From the NCBI RefSeq assembly GCF_004000845.1, contig NZ_BIMA01000051.1, positions 1-46,031 of the forward strand: a DNA stretch of 46,031 nt, given 5' to 3'. The number at the start of each line of letters is the position of its first letter. The stretch's first letter is position 1. The notes beneath the pieces were generated by a model. That model saw only the letters and a list, made by a program, of their open reading frames with translations, ran no database searches and had not been told where the DNA came from. This stretch comes from Paenibacillus koleovorans NBRC 103111 (lineage in GTDB: Bacteria > Bacillota > Bacilli > Paenibacillales > NBRC-103111). Below, piece by piece: positions 1-8,355 of this stretch. A program made the translations under genes and the position numbers.

Positions 1-13
1 TTCTTCTTAAAAA

Positions 14-42
14 TTGACTTCTTCACCATCCTGTTGTACTAT
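14..42 (+). promoter_or_regulatory. Promoter of the ytr-like operon
   Basis: A sigma-A type promoter is visible: TTGACT at 14-19, a 17-base spacer and TACTAT at 37-42. The -10 hexamer lies inside the left arm of the palindromic operator that follows, so a bound repressor would block RNA polymerase directly. Confidence 0.75.
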
Positions 43-72
43 GTGTACTATAAATAGTAGTACACATAGTAC
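36..72 (+). promoter_or_regulatory. Perfect palindromic operator for the YtrA-type repressor
   Basis: GTACTATGTGTACTA (36-50) is repeated as its exact reverse complement at 58-72, with a 7-base spacer. The palindrome overlaps the -10 box and transcription start and lies 30 bases before the GntR/YtrA-type regulator. This is the arrangement expected for autoregulation. That this regulator binds it is inference from position and from the YtrA family habit of binding long palindromes over its own promoter. Confidence 0.8.
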
Positions 73-101
73 GGACGCGGAAGGAGTGGAATGCCTGCGC
101 C

Positions 102-491
102 ATGATACAACTGAACGAGCGGAGCATGATGCCGATCTACGAGCAGATCGTGCAGCAGCTGAAGGAATCGATTGCGAAAGGGATCCTGCAGGAAGGCGAC
201 AAGCTGCCGTCGGTAAGAGAGCTGTCGGCCCAACTGCTGGTTAACCCGAACACCGTCGCCAAGTCGTTCCAGGAGCTGGAGCGGCAAGGCGTGATCGCCA
301 CGCTGCGGGGTAAAGGAACATTCGTCGCGAAGCCGGCCGCCTCGCCCGGCATGGAGCGCGAGCGCACCGAGCATCTCCAGGAAGAGCTGCGAGCCGTCAT
401 TGTCGAGGCGAGACATCTCGGCATCAGCCGGGAACAGTTTGCGGCGTGGACGGACGAAGAATGGAAACGTTTTGGAGGCGATGAATCATGA
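102..491 (+). CDS. GntR-family transcriptional regulator, YtrA subfamily
   Basis: A 129-residue regulator with an N-terminal winged helix (about residues 10-75, opening PIYEQIVQQLKESIA and containing NPNTVAKSFQELE) and only a short helical tail. That short layout is typical of the YtrA subfamily, which represses adjacent ABC transporter genes until a cell-wall-active compound is present. The ribosome site AAGGAG (81-86) is 15 bases from this ATG but only 4 from an ATG at 91, which encodes a four-residue peptide whose stop overlaps the regulator start. The gene overlaps the next by ATGA, so regulator and ATPase are translationally coupled. The inducer cannot be read from the sequence. Confidence 0.9.
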   Translation: MIQLNERSMMPIYEQIVQQLKESIAKGILQEGDKLPSVRELSAQLLVNPNTVAKSFQELERQGVIATLRGKGTFVAKPAASPGMERERTEHLQEELRAVIVEARHLGISREQFAAWTDEEWKRFGGDES

Positions 492-1372
492 TAACCGTTA
501 AAGGCTTAAGAAAGTCGATCGAAGACCGCATCGTGCTCGCGAACGTCCACTTCGCGCTGACGCCCGGCAGCGTCGCCGGCTTGATCGGCCGCAACGGAGC
601 GGGCAAGACGACGCTCCTGAAAACAATGGCCGGCATCCTCGACCCGGACATGGGTACCGTCGAATACGAAGGCGTCCCCGTTCACGCCCATCCGGAGGTC
701 AAGCGCAGCATCGTTTTCGTGCCGGATGCACCGGAGGCATTTTACGGCTACACCCCGCTGGAGAGCGCCAAGCTGTACGCGATGATCTACCCGGATTTCG
801 ACATGGCGTTTTTCCTCGCCACGCTGGAGAGATTCGGCTTGAACAAGTCGAGAAGAGTGAAACAGTACTCCAAAGGCATGCGCATGCTGTTCAGCATTAC
901 ACTCGGACTGGCGACCCGCGCCAAAGTCGTGCTGCTCGACGAGCCTACGAACGGAATCGATCCGATCGCCAAGAAGCAAGTGCTGACGCTGCTCATGGAG
1001 GCTGCAGAGGAAGGCGTCACCTTGGTCATTTCCTCACATCTCCTCGATGAGCTGGAACGTATTACGGATACGGTCCTGCTGATGAAGGACGGATTGATCG
1101 AGCAGTCGATGTCGGCGGACACGATGGGGGACACTGTGCTGAAGCGCCAGATCGTCTTCCGCGGGCAGCCGCCGACAGGATGGCTGGATCGGCCGGATAT
1201 CCACGTGCTGGACCACATCGGTCGCGTCTATACGGTCCTGATCCAGACGGAGCGAGGAGCGGAGGCGCTGGAGAGGCTGAAGGCGGCCGATCCGCTGCTG
1301 AACGAGCCGCTCCCGGTGAAGCTGGAGGATTTGTTTATATGGAAGCTGGGGGGACAAGCGAATGTGGAATAA
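488..1372 (+). CDS. ABC transporter ATP-binding protein (YtrB/BcrA-like)
   Basis: A 294-residue ATPase. Walker A is GRNGAGKT at residues 34-41, the signature is YSKGM at about 127-131, Walker B is VVLLDEPTNGID at about 147-158, and the switch histidine is in SSHLLDE near 184. The Q-loop region reads FVPDAPEAF, without an obvious glutamine. After the nucleotide domain (to about residue 215) there is an extra 80-residue tail, as in BcrA/YtrB-type drug or peptide exporters. It overlaps the regulator by 4 bases and the permease by 11 bases, so the three form one operon. The substrate is unknown; antibiotic or lipid export is the family expectation. Confidence 0.9.
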   Translation: MITVKGLRKSIEDRIVLANVHFALTPGSVAGLIGRNGAGKTTLLKTMAGILDPDMGTVEYEGVPVHAHPEVKRSIVFVPDAPEAFYGYTPLESAKLYAMIYPDFDMAFFLATLERFGLNKSRRVKQYSKGMRMLFSITLGLATRAKVVLLDEPTNGIDPIAKKQVLTLLMEAAEEGVTLVISSHLLDELERITDTVLLMKDGLIEQSMSADTMGDTVLKRQIVFRGQPPTGWLDRPDIHVLDHIGRVYTVLIQTERGAEALERLKAADPLLNEPLPVKLEDLFIWKLGGQANVE

Positions 1373-2369
1373 AGCCTTATGGTGGAAAGAGTATAGGCAA
1401 GTGATGTGGCTCGTCTGGATTTTTCCCATCGTCCATTTTCTCTTGCTCGGCATGCAGCGCTTCGATAAGTGGATTCTGGAATGGGAAGAGAAAAGCAGGC
1501 TATATCCCCGGACGATCACGGATATGGCCGTTGCCTACAACAACGGGGATATGGAAAGCGTGACGCGTGTCATCCTGTGTTTGCTGGTTGCCTTGTTGGG
1601 CGGCATGCTGCTCGGCGCCGAACGCCGTAACGGGGTGCAGGAGCTGATGTTCGCCATGCCCTATACGCGCAAGCAGCTGTTTTGGACGAAATGGATGTTC
1701 GGGCTGGTGCTGATTATGGGTTCCACCTTGCTCAACTCCGCGATCGACATCGCGATTGTTCTGAATTCGCCGATCGCCTCGTTTTTCAGCTTCAACTATC
1801 ATCTGTTTCAGTGCGTGTACACGATTTTTATTCTCATGGCTGTCTACGCGACTGTTCTGTTCATCGGCACGATCAGCGGCAGCATGGCTTCTCAATTGAT
1901 TTTCTCAGGCATATTCGCCGCCTTGCCGATCGGATTCAGCGTGCTGCTGGAAGTGTTCCTGGAAGTGAACGGTTGGGAGCGGGTGCGGTATTACACCGAC
2001 AGCTATCCTAGCTCATTGAACATGTGGATGGAAAATATAAGCCTGGTCAGCTACTTATACATGGGAATGGAGTATACGGATGCGTTGCCGATCATCGTGC
2101 CTGGTGTCTATTTGCTGCTTTTCACCGTATGGGGATATTGGCTCTATGAGCGCAACCGGCTAGAGAACAACGGTAAACTGATGCTTTTTCCGATCGGGGA
2201 GACGACTCTGAAAATCGGCTTCGTGGTGTGCACATCGCTACTGGGGGCGGCCTTCCTGTACGGAATATTCCAAAATAAGGCGTTTATGTACTATGTCGGG
2301 CTGCTTGTTTCTATCGTGTTCAGCACGCTGCTCATTCGACGGATGACCAAGGTCAGGTGGAAAGTATAA
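1362..2369 (+). CDS. ABC transporter permease (YtrC/YtrD-like)
   Basis: A 335-residue integral membrane protein with about eight hydrophobic segments, the first beginning around residue 13 and the last near the C-terminus. The N-terminus MWNKALWWKEYRQ, a charged stretch before the first helix, is common in ABC-2 and YtrC/D type permeases. The start lies inside the upstream ATPase reading frame, so translation is coupled. It should be the membrane partner of that ATPase. No substrate-specific motif is seen. Confidence 0.85.
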   Translation: MWNKALWWKEYRQVMWLVWIFPIVHFLLLGMQRFDKWILEWEEKSRLYPRTITDMAVAYNNGDMESVTRVILCLLVALLGGMLLGAERRNGVQELMFAMPYTRKQLFWTKWMFGLVLIMGSTLLNSAIDIAIVLNSPIASFFSFNYHLFQCVYTIFILMAVYATVLFIGTISGSMASQLIFSGIFAALPIGFSVLLEVFLEVNGWERVRYYTDSYPSSLNMWMENISLVSYLYMGMEYTDALPIIVPGVYLLLFTVWGYWLYERNRLENNGKLMLFPIGETTLKIGFVVCTSLLGAAFLYGIFQNKAFMYYVGLLVSIVFSTLLIRRMTKVRWKV

Positions 2370-2396
2370 TTCGAGAGCGGAGAGGAGGGGAACCGG

Positions 2397-2831
2397 ATGT
2401 TCAAATCAAGCAAGGAGCTGCTGACGCTTGTGGTGGTCACTCTAGTGCTGACGGGATTCAGCTACGGCTTGCAGCCCGGGCGGACTGAGCTGGTGGAGGA
2501 AAATATCGATTCCGTCTCGGTCGACAGTCATGGCGTAGGGGGATTGAAGAACTATAAAGATGCGGAGACGATTCGTGCGGCATCGGAGCTGCTGAACGGA
2601 CTGGATCAGGAGATGACGGAGTCGAATTATCGGGAGAAATGGCAATTTACAAATGTGAACAACTACACGGTACGGATCAATATGAAGGACGGCTCCACCC
2701 GTACCTTTTTCATCGAAGCTATGCGGAACCGTGGGGAAGCGTACGTGCATCCGTTCAACCGAGAGCGGACCTATATGTACCCGAACGAGAAATTGGAGCC
2801 CCTGGTGCATGACGAATGGGGAGCAAGATAA
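2397..2831 (+). CDS. Membrane-anchored or secreted hypothetical protein of the ABC operon
   Basis: A 144-residue protein with one N-terminal hydrophobic segment (residues 9-25, LLTLVVVTLVLTGFSYG) and a soluble, mixed charged remainder with no cysteine lipobox. The segment could be an uncleaved anchor or a signal peptide. The ribosome site GAGGAGGGG lies just upstream, 27 bases after the permease, and the gene ends at a strong terminator, so it is the last gene of the operon. I do not recognise the family. By position it may be an accessory extracytoplasmic subunit of the exporter. Confidence 0.75.
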   Translation: MFKSSKELLTLVVVTLVLTGFSYGLQPGRTELVEENIDSVSVDSHGVGGLKNYKDAETIRAASELLNGLDQEMTESNYREKWQFTNVNNYTVRINMKDGSTRTFFIEAMRNRGEAYVHPFNRERTYMYPNEKLEPLVHDEWGAR

Positions 2832-2840
2832 AAAAGAACG

Positions 2841-2875
2841 GCCTGAAGCTGAGCGAATCGGCTTTGGGCTTTTTT
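2841..2875 (+). terminator. Rho-independent terminator of the ytr-like operon
   Basis: A 9-bp stem (GCCTGAAGC at 2841-2849 with GCTTTGGGC at 2861-2869, two G-U pairs) is followed by six T. Flanking AAGAAC/GTTCTT can extend the pairing. Confidence 0.85.
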
Positions 2876-2958
2876 GTTCTTCCGGGGTTGCAACATCGGA
2901 CTTTCGATACTAAAATGTATAAGAAGTCATGAAATCGGCATATAAGGTGGAATTAATC

Positions 2959-3495
2959 ATGCATATTACAATTTTGGCGGGAAGCAACCGCAAGGAATCG
3001 ACGAGCACCCGGCTCTGTGAGTATATTCAGCGTCAAATGGAGGCCAAAGGCTGCACCGTGGAGCTGTTTGATTTGTATAAGAAGCCTCTTCCGTTTTTTA
3101 ACGCGGACAACCGCAATCCGGATGACGCCAACCTGCAGGAGCTTAAGCTTACGATGCTGAAGACGGATGCCGTCGTGCTCAGCACCCCGGATTACCACGG
3201 AGGGATGACCGGCGTGTTGAAAAATGCGCTCGATTTTCTCGGCTTCGATCATTTCGACGGCAAAGCCGTGCTCTCGGTCAGCTCGTCGGGCGGCGCGGTT
3301 GGCGTAAGCCCGTTGCAGCAGCTGCAAGTGACGGTGCGCAACGTACACGGGATCAACTGCCCCGAGTGGATCTCGATCGGCGCCGAGTTTCGCCAGTTCG
3401 ACGAAGAAGGCGCACCGGCGAACGAGAAACTCAAGCAACGGACGCTCAAGACGATCAACTATTTCATTCAGATGGCGGCCAAGCTGAGAGCTTGA
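2959..3495 (+). CDS. NAD(P)H-dependent FMN reductase family protein
   Basis: A 178-residue flavodoxin-like protein. The N-terminus MHITILAGSNRKESTSTRL is the phosphate-binding loop of the NADPH-dependent FMN reductase family (FMN_red). TPDYHGGMTGVLKNALDFL at mid-protein is the second flavin-contact stretch of these enzymes. They reduce flavins, azo dyes, quinones or chromate using NAD(P)H. I chose the ATG at 2959 because AAGGTGG (2944-2950) sits 8 bases upstream. A longer frame exists from 2929 but would put ten non-family residues before the conserved loop. It appears to be a single-gene unit. Confidence 0.88.
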   Translation: MHITILAGSNRKESTSTRLCEYIQRQMEAKGCTVELFDLYKKPLPFFNADNRNPDDANLQELKLTMLKTDAVVLSTPDYHGGMTGVLKNALDFLGFDHFDGKAVLSVSSSGGAVGVSPLQQLQVTVRNVHGINCPEWISIGAEFRQFDEEGAPANEKLKQRTLKTINYFIQMAAKLRA

Positions 3496-3501
3496 TCGCA
3501 T

Positions 3502-3541
3502 CAAAAACGGCGGGACCGCTCAAGAAGCGGATCCCGCCGTC
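3502..3541. terminator. Terminator between convergent genes
   Basis: ACGGCGGGACCGCT (3507-3520) pairs with AGCGGATCCCGCCGT (3526-3540) with a one-base bulge. Five A before the left arm give a T-run on the minus strand, so it serves mainly the leftward DUF4015 gene and probably also the FMN reductase. Confidence 0.8.
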
Positions 3542-3545
3542 TTCA

Positions 3546-4745
3546 TTATGGCACACCATACGCGACACCCGGCGTATACGTATTGCCGGCATTCCAGAGC
3601 AGAAACTCGTCGATGCCGTTGTCGTGCAAGGCACGGATTTGTTCTTCAACCTCATGTTTGCCGTACTTGATATAGCCTTGCACCCAGGACGCCGTAAAAT
3701 CTTGCAGCCAGGGCCGGATAATCGGCTTCTCGGCTGCTGCGGCAAGCGGCTCGAGCTTCTTGTGCGTGTCGGCCATCGCCCCGTTGATCGTGGCGTAAGG
3801 CGCCGCATCCGGCACCTTGGAGCCGAACCAGCCCGGTCCGTAGTGGCTAGGGTACACCATAGGCGAGATCACGTCGACTTGCTTCGAGATTTTCTCGAAA
3901 TCTTGCCCGATGCCTTCCGCGGCGGGGACAGAGGCGGCATAGCCGAAGATGTCGACGGATACGCGCACCCCTAGCGGGGCCAGCTGCTCTCTGGCGTACT
4001 TCACGAAATCGGCTACAATGTCGGTGCGCGCCCGATCGTCGCGGTCATACTGCAGCGTATCCGCTCTTGTCTCGAAGCCTTCGGGAAAACGGACGTAATC
4101 GAACTGGATTTCCTTGAACCCGGCTTTCGCCGCTTCTTTGGCAACCGCCACGTTGTATTCCCATACTTCCTTCCGGTAAGGGTTCAGGAAGCTGTCCGGC
4201 GGGTTTTTCCCATTATTCCACAAGGTCCCGTCCGGATTGCGAAACGACAGCTCCGGCCGTTGCTTCGCCAATACCGTATCCTTGAACACAACGACTCTGG
4301 CGATCGGGTAAACGTCGTGCTGGTTGAGCTTTTCCATGAGCGCCGGCATATTCGAGATGATTTTCTGCGTCGTTCCCAGCGCTTCCAGCTCTGGATTGCC
4401 CGTCTGGTATGTGATGTAGCCGAAATCATCCTTCACGTCGATCACCATAGCATTCAGCTCGGTCTCGTCCATCAGCTTGAGCAGCGTCTCCATTCTCGAG
4501 CCGGCCGCACTGTGGGCGGTGGCGTAGACGCCTTTTACGATCGGAGCGGTGCCGGTTTGCGGGTCCTTCTTGACCGCGGATTGCCCGGTGCCGGTGGAGC
4601 CGTTTGGCGCTTGCTGCTCCGCCGCTTGCGCGGCTTGGGCTTGCTGAACGTAAGTCTGCAGCGCCTGCTCCATCGACACCCTATCCGGCGACCCGCCTGT
4701 CAAACTTCCCCATAACGCGATCAGCGCCGCGAACAGCAGCTCCAT
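3546..4745 (-). CDS. DUF4015 (putative glycoside hydrolase) exported protein
   Basis: A 399-residue protein with an N-terminal hydrophobic segment (MELLFAALIALWGSLTGG), an Ala/Gln-rich linker to about residue 65, then a TIM-barrel-like domain. The domain has KGVYATAHSAAG, NAMVIDVKDDFGYITYQ, FKEIQFDYVRFPEGF and VDVISPMVYPSHYGPGWFG. These are the landmarks of the DUF4015 putative glycosyl hydrolase family, with acidic residues in the VIDVKDD and FDYVRFPE strands as likely catalytic positions. Start chosen at 4745 because GAGGGGG lies 8-9 bases upstream; a frame to 4805 exists but has no ribosome site. The substrate is unknown, possibly cell-surface polysaccharide. Confidence 0.87.
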   Translation of the reverse strand: MELLFAALIALWGSLTGGSPDRVSMEQALQTYVQQAQAAQAAEQQAPNGSTGTGQSAVKKDPQTGTAPIVKGVYATAHSAAGSRMETLLKLMDETELNAMVIDVKDDFGYITYQTGNPELEALGTTQKIISNMPALMEKLNQHDVYPIARVVVFKDTVLAKQRPELSFRNPDGTLWNNGKNPPDSFLNPYRKEVWEYNVAVAKEAAKAGFKEIQFDYVRFPEGFETRADTLQYDRDDRARTDIVADFVKYAREQLAPLGVRVSVDIFGYAASVPAAEGIGQDFEKISKQVDVISPMVYPSHYGPGWFGSKVPDAAPYATINGAMADTHKKLEPLAAAAEKPIIRPWLQDFTASWVQGYIKYGKHEVEEQIRALHDNGIDEFLLWNAGNTYTPGVAYGVP

Positions 4746-4949
4746 TTTCGATGCCCCCTCGTTTCGTCTAGTTGCGGTGTCCGTAACTCCGCTTGCTTTG
4801 CCCAACCTATTCGCGCTTCACAATCATTATAGATGGCGGTCTCGAAGCCCGGTAAGAGTCATCTGTAGGATTTTGATGGCTTTTGTCGACTGTTTCGAGT
4901 ACGATTAGGTGGATTGCCATCCTATATTAGAGATAAGAGTGAAGAGAAC

Positions 4950-6125
4950 ATGCAGCCGCCTTACAAGACACCCCCACTAACGCTTATCAAAAGTGTCCTG
5001 TTTTCTTATTACGCGATCAATGCTACATTGCTTCCCTATTTGCCCTCCTACTTCGGGCTGCGGGGCTATTCCGCCGTCGAGATCGGCTGGCTGATGAACA
5101 TCGGGCCGTTCATGGCGATGTTCGCCTCGCCGGTATGGGGCGTCGTCAGCGATCGCTACCGCGCGCTCAAGCAAGTGATTCTGCTGCTGTGGGCGCTTGC
5201 GATCGCTGCGAGCATCGGTCTGTTCGTTACCGAAGCGTTCCCGGCAGCGCTGCTGTTCGTCTTGCTGCTATACTTCTTCATGTCGCCTTCGGCGCCGCTT
5301 CTGGATACGCTGGTTGTCCGGACGGTCGATGGCTCGCGATCGAGCTACGGCTCGGTACGGCTGTGGGGCTCCATCGGGTTTTGCGTCGTCGCCTTCGCCA
5401 GCGGCTACGTGCTGCAGATGATCGGCGGCTTGTCCGGAATCCCCTATTTATTCTGGAGCTTGTGGATCATTCCAATTGTATTGCTGGTGATATTGAAAAT
5501 ACCTTCGTCGTCGAGCGCCAGGCCGGTCCGCTTGGACGATATTCGTCGGTTGCTCGGCAATAAGAGACTGTTGTGGTTCCTCGTGCTGCTGTTCGTCATC
5601 GCCATCCCGCACCGGATGAACGACGTGATGTTCACGCTCGTGCTGACCGAGATCGGCGTCTCCGACCGCAGCCTGGGCATGGCATGGTTCTTCGCAGCGC
5701 TTAGCGAGATCCCGACATTCGCTTTGCTCGGCCGCTATATGCATCGCTTGAACGAGCTGTCCGTCATGCTGATCGCCACGCTGCTGTACGCGATACGCTG
5801 GATTTTTTACGGATTCGTGGACGACCCGGCCATCCTCATCCTGCTGCAGACCACGCATGCGATTACGTTCGCCGCGTTCTGGATCGCCGCCGTGCAGTTC
5901 GTCGTTCGGCTTGTGCCGGAGGAGCTCGGCTCGACCGGCCAGACCGTGCTGTCCGCCGTCTTCGTCGGTTTGGCCGGCATTGTGGGCGGGATCGGCGGCG
6001 GCTTCATCATGGACGAGCTGGGGAAGGACCCGCTATATTATTTCAGTTCCGTCATTTGTGTAATTGGAGCGGGAATGCTCATAGCCACACGGATGTACTG
6101 GAAACGGATCAACGCCGAGTTTTAA
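4950..6125 (+). CDS. Major facilitator superfamily transporter (MFS_1-like)
   Basis: A 391-residue protein with about twelve hydrophobic segments. The loop between helices 2 and 3 reads SPVWGVVSDRYRALKQ, a variant of MFS motif A. The N-terminus (LIKSVLFSYYAINATLLPYLPSYF) resembles the MFS_1-like group that includes phenylpropionate and nucleoside or sugar proton symporters. The ATG at 4950 is preferred, although its ribosome site (GAAGAG) is weak. A TTG at 4914 would add 12 residues but lies only 1-2 bases from TAGGTGG. It is monocistronic, with a terminator directly after it. Substrate unknown. Confidence 0.85.
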   Translation: MQPPYKTPPLTLIKSVLFSYYAINATLLPYLPSYFGLRGYSAVEIGWLMNIGPFMAMFASPVWGVVSDRYRALKQVILLLWALAIAASIGLFVTEAFPAALLFVLLLYFFMSPSAPLLDTLVVRTVDGSRSSYGSVRLWGSIGFCVVAFASGYVLQMIGGLSGIPYLFWSLWIIPIVLLVILKIPSSSSARPVRLDDIRRLLGNKRLLWFLVLLFVIAIPHRMNDVMFTLVLTEIGVSDRSLGMAWFFAALSEIPTFALLGRYMHRLNELSVMLIATLLYAIRWIFYGFVDDPAILILLQTTHAITFAAFWIAAVQFVVRLVPEELGSTGQTVLSAVFVGLAGIVGGIGGGFIMDELGKDPLYYFSSVICVIGAGMLIATRMYWKRINAEF

Positions 6126-6138
6126 TGGAAACGAACGC

Positions 6139-6174
6139 AAAAAAAGACGCCTTAGTGAAGAAAGGCGTCTTTTT
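6139..6174. terminator. Bidirectional terminator
   Basis: AAAAAGACGCCTT (6141-6153) pairs with AAGGCGTCTTTTT (6162-6174) around a short loop. It has A and T runs on both sides and serves the MFS gene and the leftward small gene, whose last codons and stop lie inside it. Confidence 0.9.
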
Positions 6175-6340
6175 GATGTTCAGAAATGCTGAATTGAATA
6201 ATCTCCATTACATCGGCTGACTCCAGGGCATCCAAGCCGTTCCGGAGCACAATATCCGAGTTCAGCTCGCAATGGCGGAGGAACGGATACAGCTCGGGTG
6301 TTAATTTCATTACAATCCTGGACAGTTTTACGGTTTCCAT
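6152..6340 (-). CDS. Small hypothetical protein, 62 residues
   Basis: The short protein starts METVKLSRIVMKLTPELY and is predicted soluble and mostly helical. I set the start at 6340 because GGAAGGTG lies 6 bases upstream; the frame continues to 6505 without a better start. An extended -10 (TGGTATAAT on the minus strand, hexamer at 6440-6445) lies about 100 bases upstream, giving it its own promoter. The final codons (Lys-Asp-Ala-Phe-Leu-His-stop) are built from the terminator stem. Family not recognised. Confidence 0.6.
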   Translation of the reverse strand: METVKLSRIVMKLTPELYPFLRHCELNSDIVLRNGLDALESADVMEIIQFSISEHQKDAFLH

Positions 6341-6439
6341 CTTCGTCACCTTCCAATCCTGCGAATTTGAATTCGTGATTAGAAAATACAAAAAGTGGAG
6401 CCAAGAGGTGAAGCCAGAACTATATGAAATTACATTCCT

Positions 6440-6445
6440 ATTATA
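6440..6445 (-). promoter_or_regulatory. Extended -10 promoter of the 62-residue gene
   Basis: On the minus strand the sequence reads TGGTATAAT, a full extended -10 element. No good -35 is visible 17 bases upstream, which is acceptable for this promoter class. Transcripts would have a leader of about 90 bases. Confidence 0.5.
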
Positions 6446-6530
6446 CCATAATATCCGGCAGAAAAAGACCACTTTTTGACTAGAGGGTTGCCCTTTTTTT
6501 TCCATGAAAGCCGCTGAATGCCGATGGGAC

Positions 6531-7367
6531 TCATTTATGCCGACGAAATTCGCCGATGATATCGACGGTTTCCACGATGTTGACGAACGCTTTCGGGTCG
6601 ATTTCGCGAATGATTTTGCGCAGCTCCGCCAATTCGTAGCGGGAGGTGACCGTCATCAGCATGTCTTGGCTGCTTTTCGTATAAGCCCCCTCTGTCTTAA
6701 TGACCGTCACGCCTCGGGGCAGCCGATGCAGCCGTTCGACGATTTGGTCTTTGCAGCGGGTGACGATGAAGGCCGTTACTTTGAGCTGACGGATATGAAT
6801 CATATCGACTACTTTGCCGGTGACGAAAATCGAGAGCATCGAACGCAGTGCCAAGTCCCAGTTGAACAAATAGCCGAGCATCACGACGACGCCGGAGTTG
6901 AGAGCGAAGATAGCGGTCCCGATCGGGAAATTCCAGCGCAAAGACAAAATATAACCCACAATATCGAAACCGCCGGACGACCCGCCTGCCCACAAGGAAA
7001 TACCGCAGCCGATGCCGATCAGCACGCCTCCGAATACTGCCCCGAGCAGTGGGTCCTGGATGAACGGCTCCTCAGGTATAACCTGCATGAAGTAGGTCGT
7101 CAATGCTACGGCCACGATGCTCAGCAGAACGAACCGCCTGCCGACGGCGATCACCCCCCAGACGATAATGGGAATGTTGAATAGCAAATAGAGCAGTCCG
7201 ATATTCCATTCTGTGTAATAGCCGATTATCATCGCAACCCCGGACACTCCGCCGCTCAGCAGCTGGTGGGGGATAAGGAAGCGGTTGAAGCCCGCTGCTA
7301 CGAGTATGGCGCCGAATAGAATAAGCAGCAGGCTAATGGCGTTGCGTATGTTCAGATGCCGTGTCAT
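6531..7367 (-). CDS. yitT: YitT family membrane protein
   Basis: A 278-residue protein. The first 190 residues contain about five or six hydrophobic helices with the YitT landmarks FNRFLIPHQLLSGGVSGVAMI and WAGGSSGGFDIVGYI. The C-terminal 80 residues (VTAFIVTRCKDQIVERL to VDIIGEF) form the soluble DUF2179 domain. Family members are conserved in Firmicutes and have no firmly established biochemical role. GGAGGGATCCGAC precedes the ATG. A terminator separates it from the DUF4247 gene upstream, so it is its own unit. Confidence 0.92.
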   Translation of the reverse strand: MTRHLNIRNAISLLLILFGAILVAAGFNRFLIPHQLLSGGVSGVAMIIGYYTEWNIGLLYLLFNIPIIVWGVIAVGRRFVLLSIVAVALTTYFMQVIPEEPFIQDPLLGAVFGGVLIGIGCGISLWAGGSSGGFDIVGYILSLRWNFPIGTAIFALNSGVVVMLGYLFNWDLALRSMLSIFVTGKVVDMIHIRQLKVTAFIVTRCKDQIVERLHRLPRGVTVIKTEGAYTKSSQDMLMTVTSRYELAELRKIIREIDPKAFVNIVETVDIIGEFRRHK

Positions 7368-7438
7368 GTCGGATCCCTCCGACGTTTAGTATGGGTGACC
7401 AGCATCGGTTTCCATGCATGATGCGGCTGCGGGGCAAC

Positions 7439-7467
7439 AAAAAAAGCTCCCCGTTGCAGGGAAGCTC
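7439..7467 (-). terminator. Terminator of the DUF4178-DUF4247 operon
   Basis: On the minus strand AGCTTCCC and GGGGAGCT form an 8-bp stem around TGCAAC, followed by seven T. Confidence 0.87.
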
Positions 7468-7487
7468 AGGCGGCTTGCGTCGTGCAA

Positions 7488-8330
7488 TCAGCGCTTCTTC
7501 GAGGAGAAACTGCCGCTACGTTTGGTAGTGGAAGGTTTGCTCGTCTTGACCGTCGGCGCGGACCCGTCGTTTTTGCGGACCGAGGACGAGGAGCTGCTCT
7601 TCGAAGAAGATGAAGTGCTGCTCTTGGTCGACGACGAGGAACTGCTGGACGAAGACGACGAGGATGTCGATCCGGTAGAAGGCTTCGTCGTGAAATTGCC
7701 GGTGCTGCCCGAGCTGCTTGCGCTTGGGGGAGGCGTGCCGGATGTCGAGCCGCTCTTCGGATCCGACGTGGCTGTGTTGCCCTTGGTCGAGAAGCTGCCC
7801 GTACCTGTCGACGTCGTAGGCTGCTTCACGTCCGTATTGTTCTTCGGGATCGTGCTGGTGGAGGTCTTCCCCGTCGATGAGTATCCTTTGTAGGTCGGGG
7901 TTCCGGAAGATACGGTGCGCTTCGACCATTTGTCCCCGAGCAGGGAGTCCAGCATGACGGCGGTTATATACCCCTGCAGGAACGACGAGTCATAGTGCTG
8001 TTTGGCATATTCGATCGAGTCGACCTCGATAATGGAGTTTAGCTCATTGGCCGAGTCCTTCTGTACGTTGATGATGCGGTTGTCGTACACGAGGAACATT
8101 TGGTCCGTGCTTTCCTTGCTCATTTCCTTCGGCTTCTCTTGCGCAGCTATATCGCGGGCCGTATCGGGAACGGTCTTGCCTTCGGCGAGATAGATCCGGG
8201 ATGCGGCTTTCCCTTTGCCGTCGACGTCGACGAGCGGGTACTGCTCCTTCACGTAGCTGCTTGCGTTCGAACAGCCTGCTACTAGAGCGGCCATCAGCAA
8301 AAGCGCCAGCCAGCCTTTCCAACGTTTCAT
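7488..8330 (-). CDS. Serine-rich lipoprotein, DUF4247-like
   Basis: A 280-residue lipoprotein. A signal peptide ends in the lipobox LVAGC (Cys at about 20). A globular part of about 120 residues (EQYPLVDVDG to LLGDKWSKR) looks like DUF4247. The remainder is a low-complexity Ser/Thr/Gly/Pro tail with a run of a dozen serines at about residue 218 and a basic end, GSFSSKKR. GGAGGCGG lies about 10 bases before the ATG. It follows the DUF4178 gene by 25 bases in one operon; DUF4247 and DUF4178 genes are often neighbours in Paenibacillus. The tail probably spans or binds the wall. The family call is moderate; the lipoprotein call is firm. Confidence 0.82.
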   Translation of the reverse strand: MKRWKGWLALLLMAALVAGCSNASSYVKEQYPLVDVDGKGKAASRIYLAEGKTVPDTARDIAAQEKPKEMSKESTDQMFLVYDNRIINVQKDSANELNSIIEVDSIEYAKQHYDSSFLQGYITAVMLDSLLGDKWSKRTVSSGTPTYKGYSSTGKTSTSTIPKNNTDVKQPTTSTGTGSFSTKGNTATSDPKSGSTSGTPPPSASSSGSTGNFTTKPSTGSTSSSSSSSSSSSSTKSSTSSSSKSSSSSSVRKNDGSAPTVKTSKPSTTKRSGSFSSKKR

Positions 8331-8355
8331 CCGGCATCCGCCTCCTTCAGATCAG

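Noticed and set aside
7414-7893. Plus-strand frame rich in Glu, Asp, Val and Leu
   Set aside because: It is the complement of the serine-rich lipoprotein tail; its acidic bias comes from TCG/AGC serine codons read backwards.
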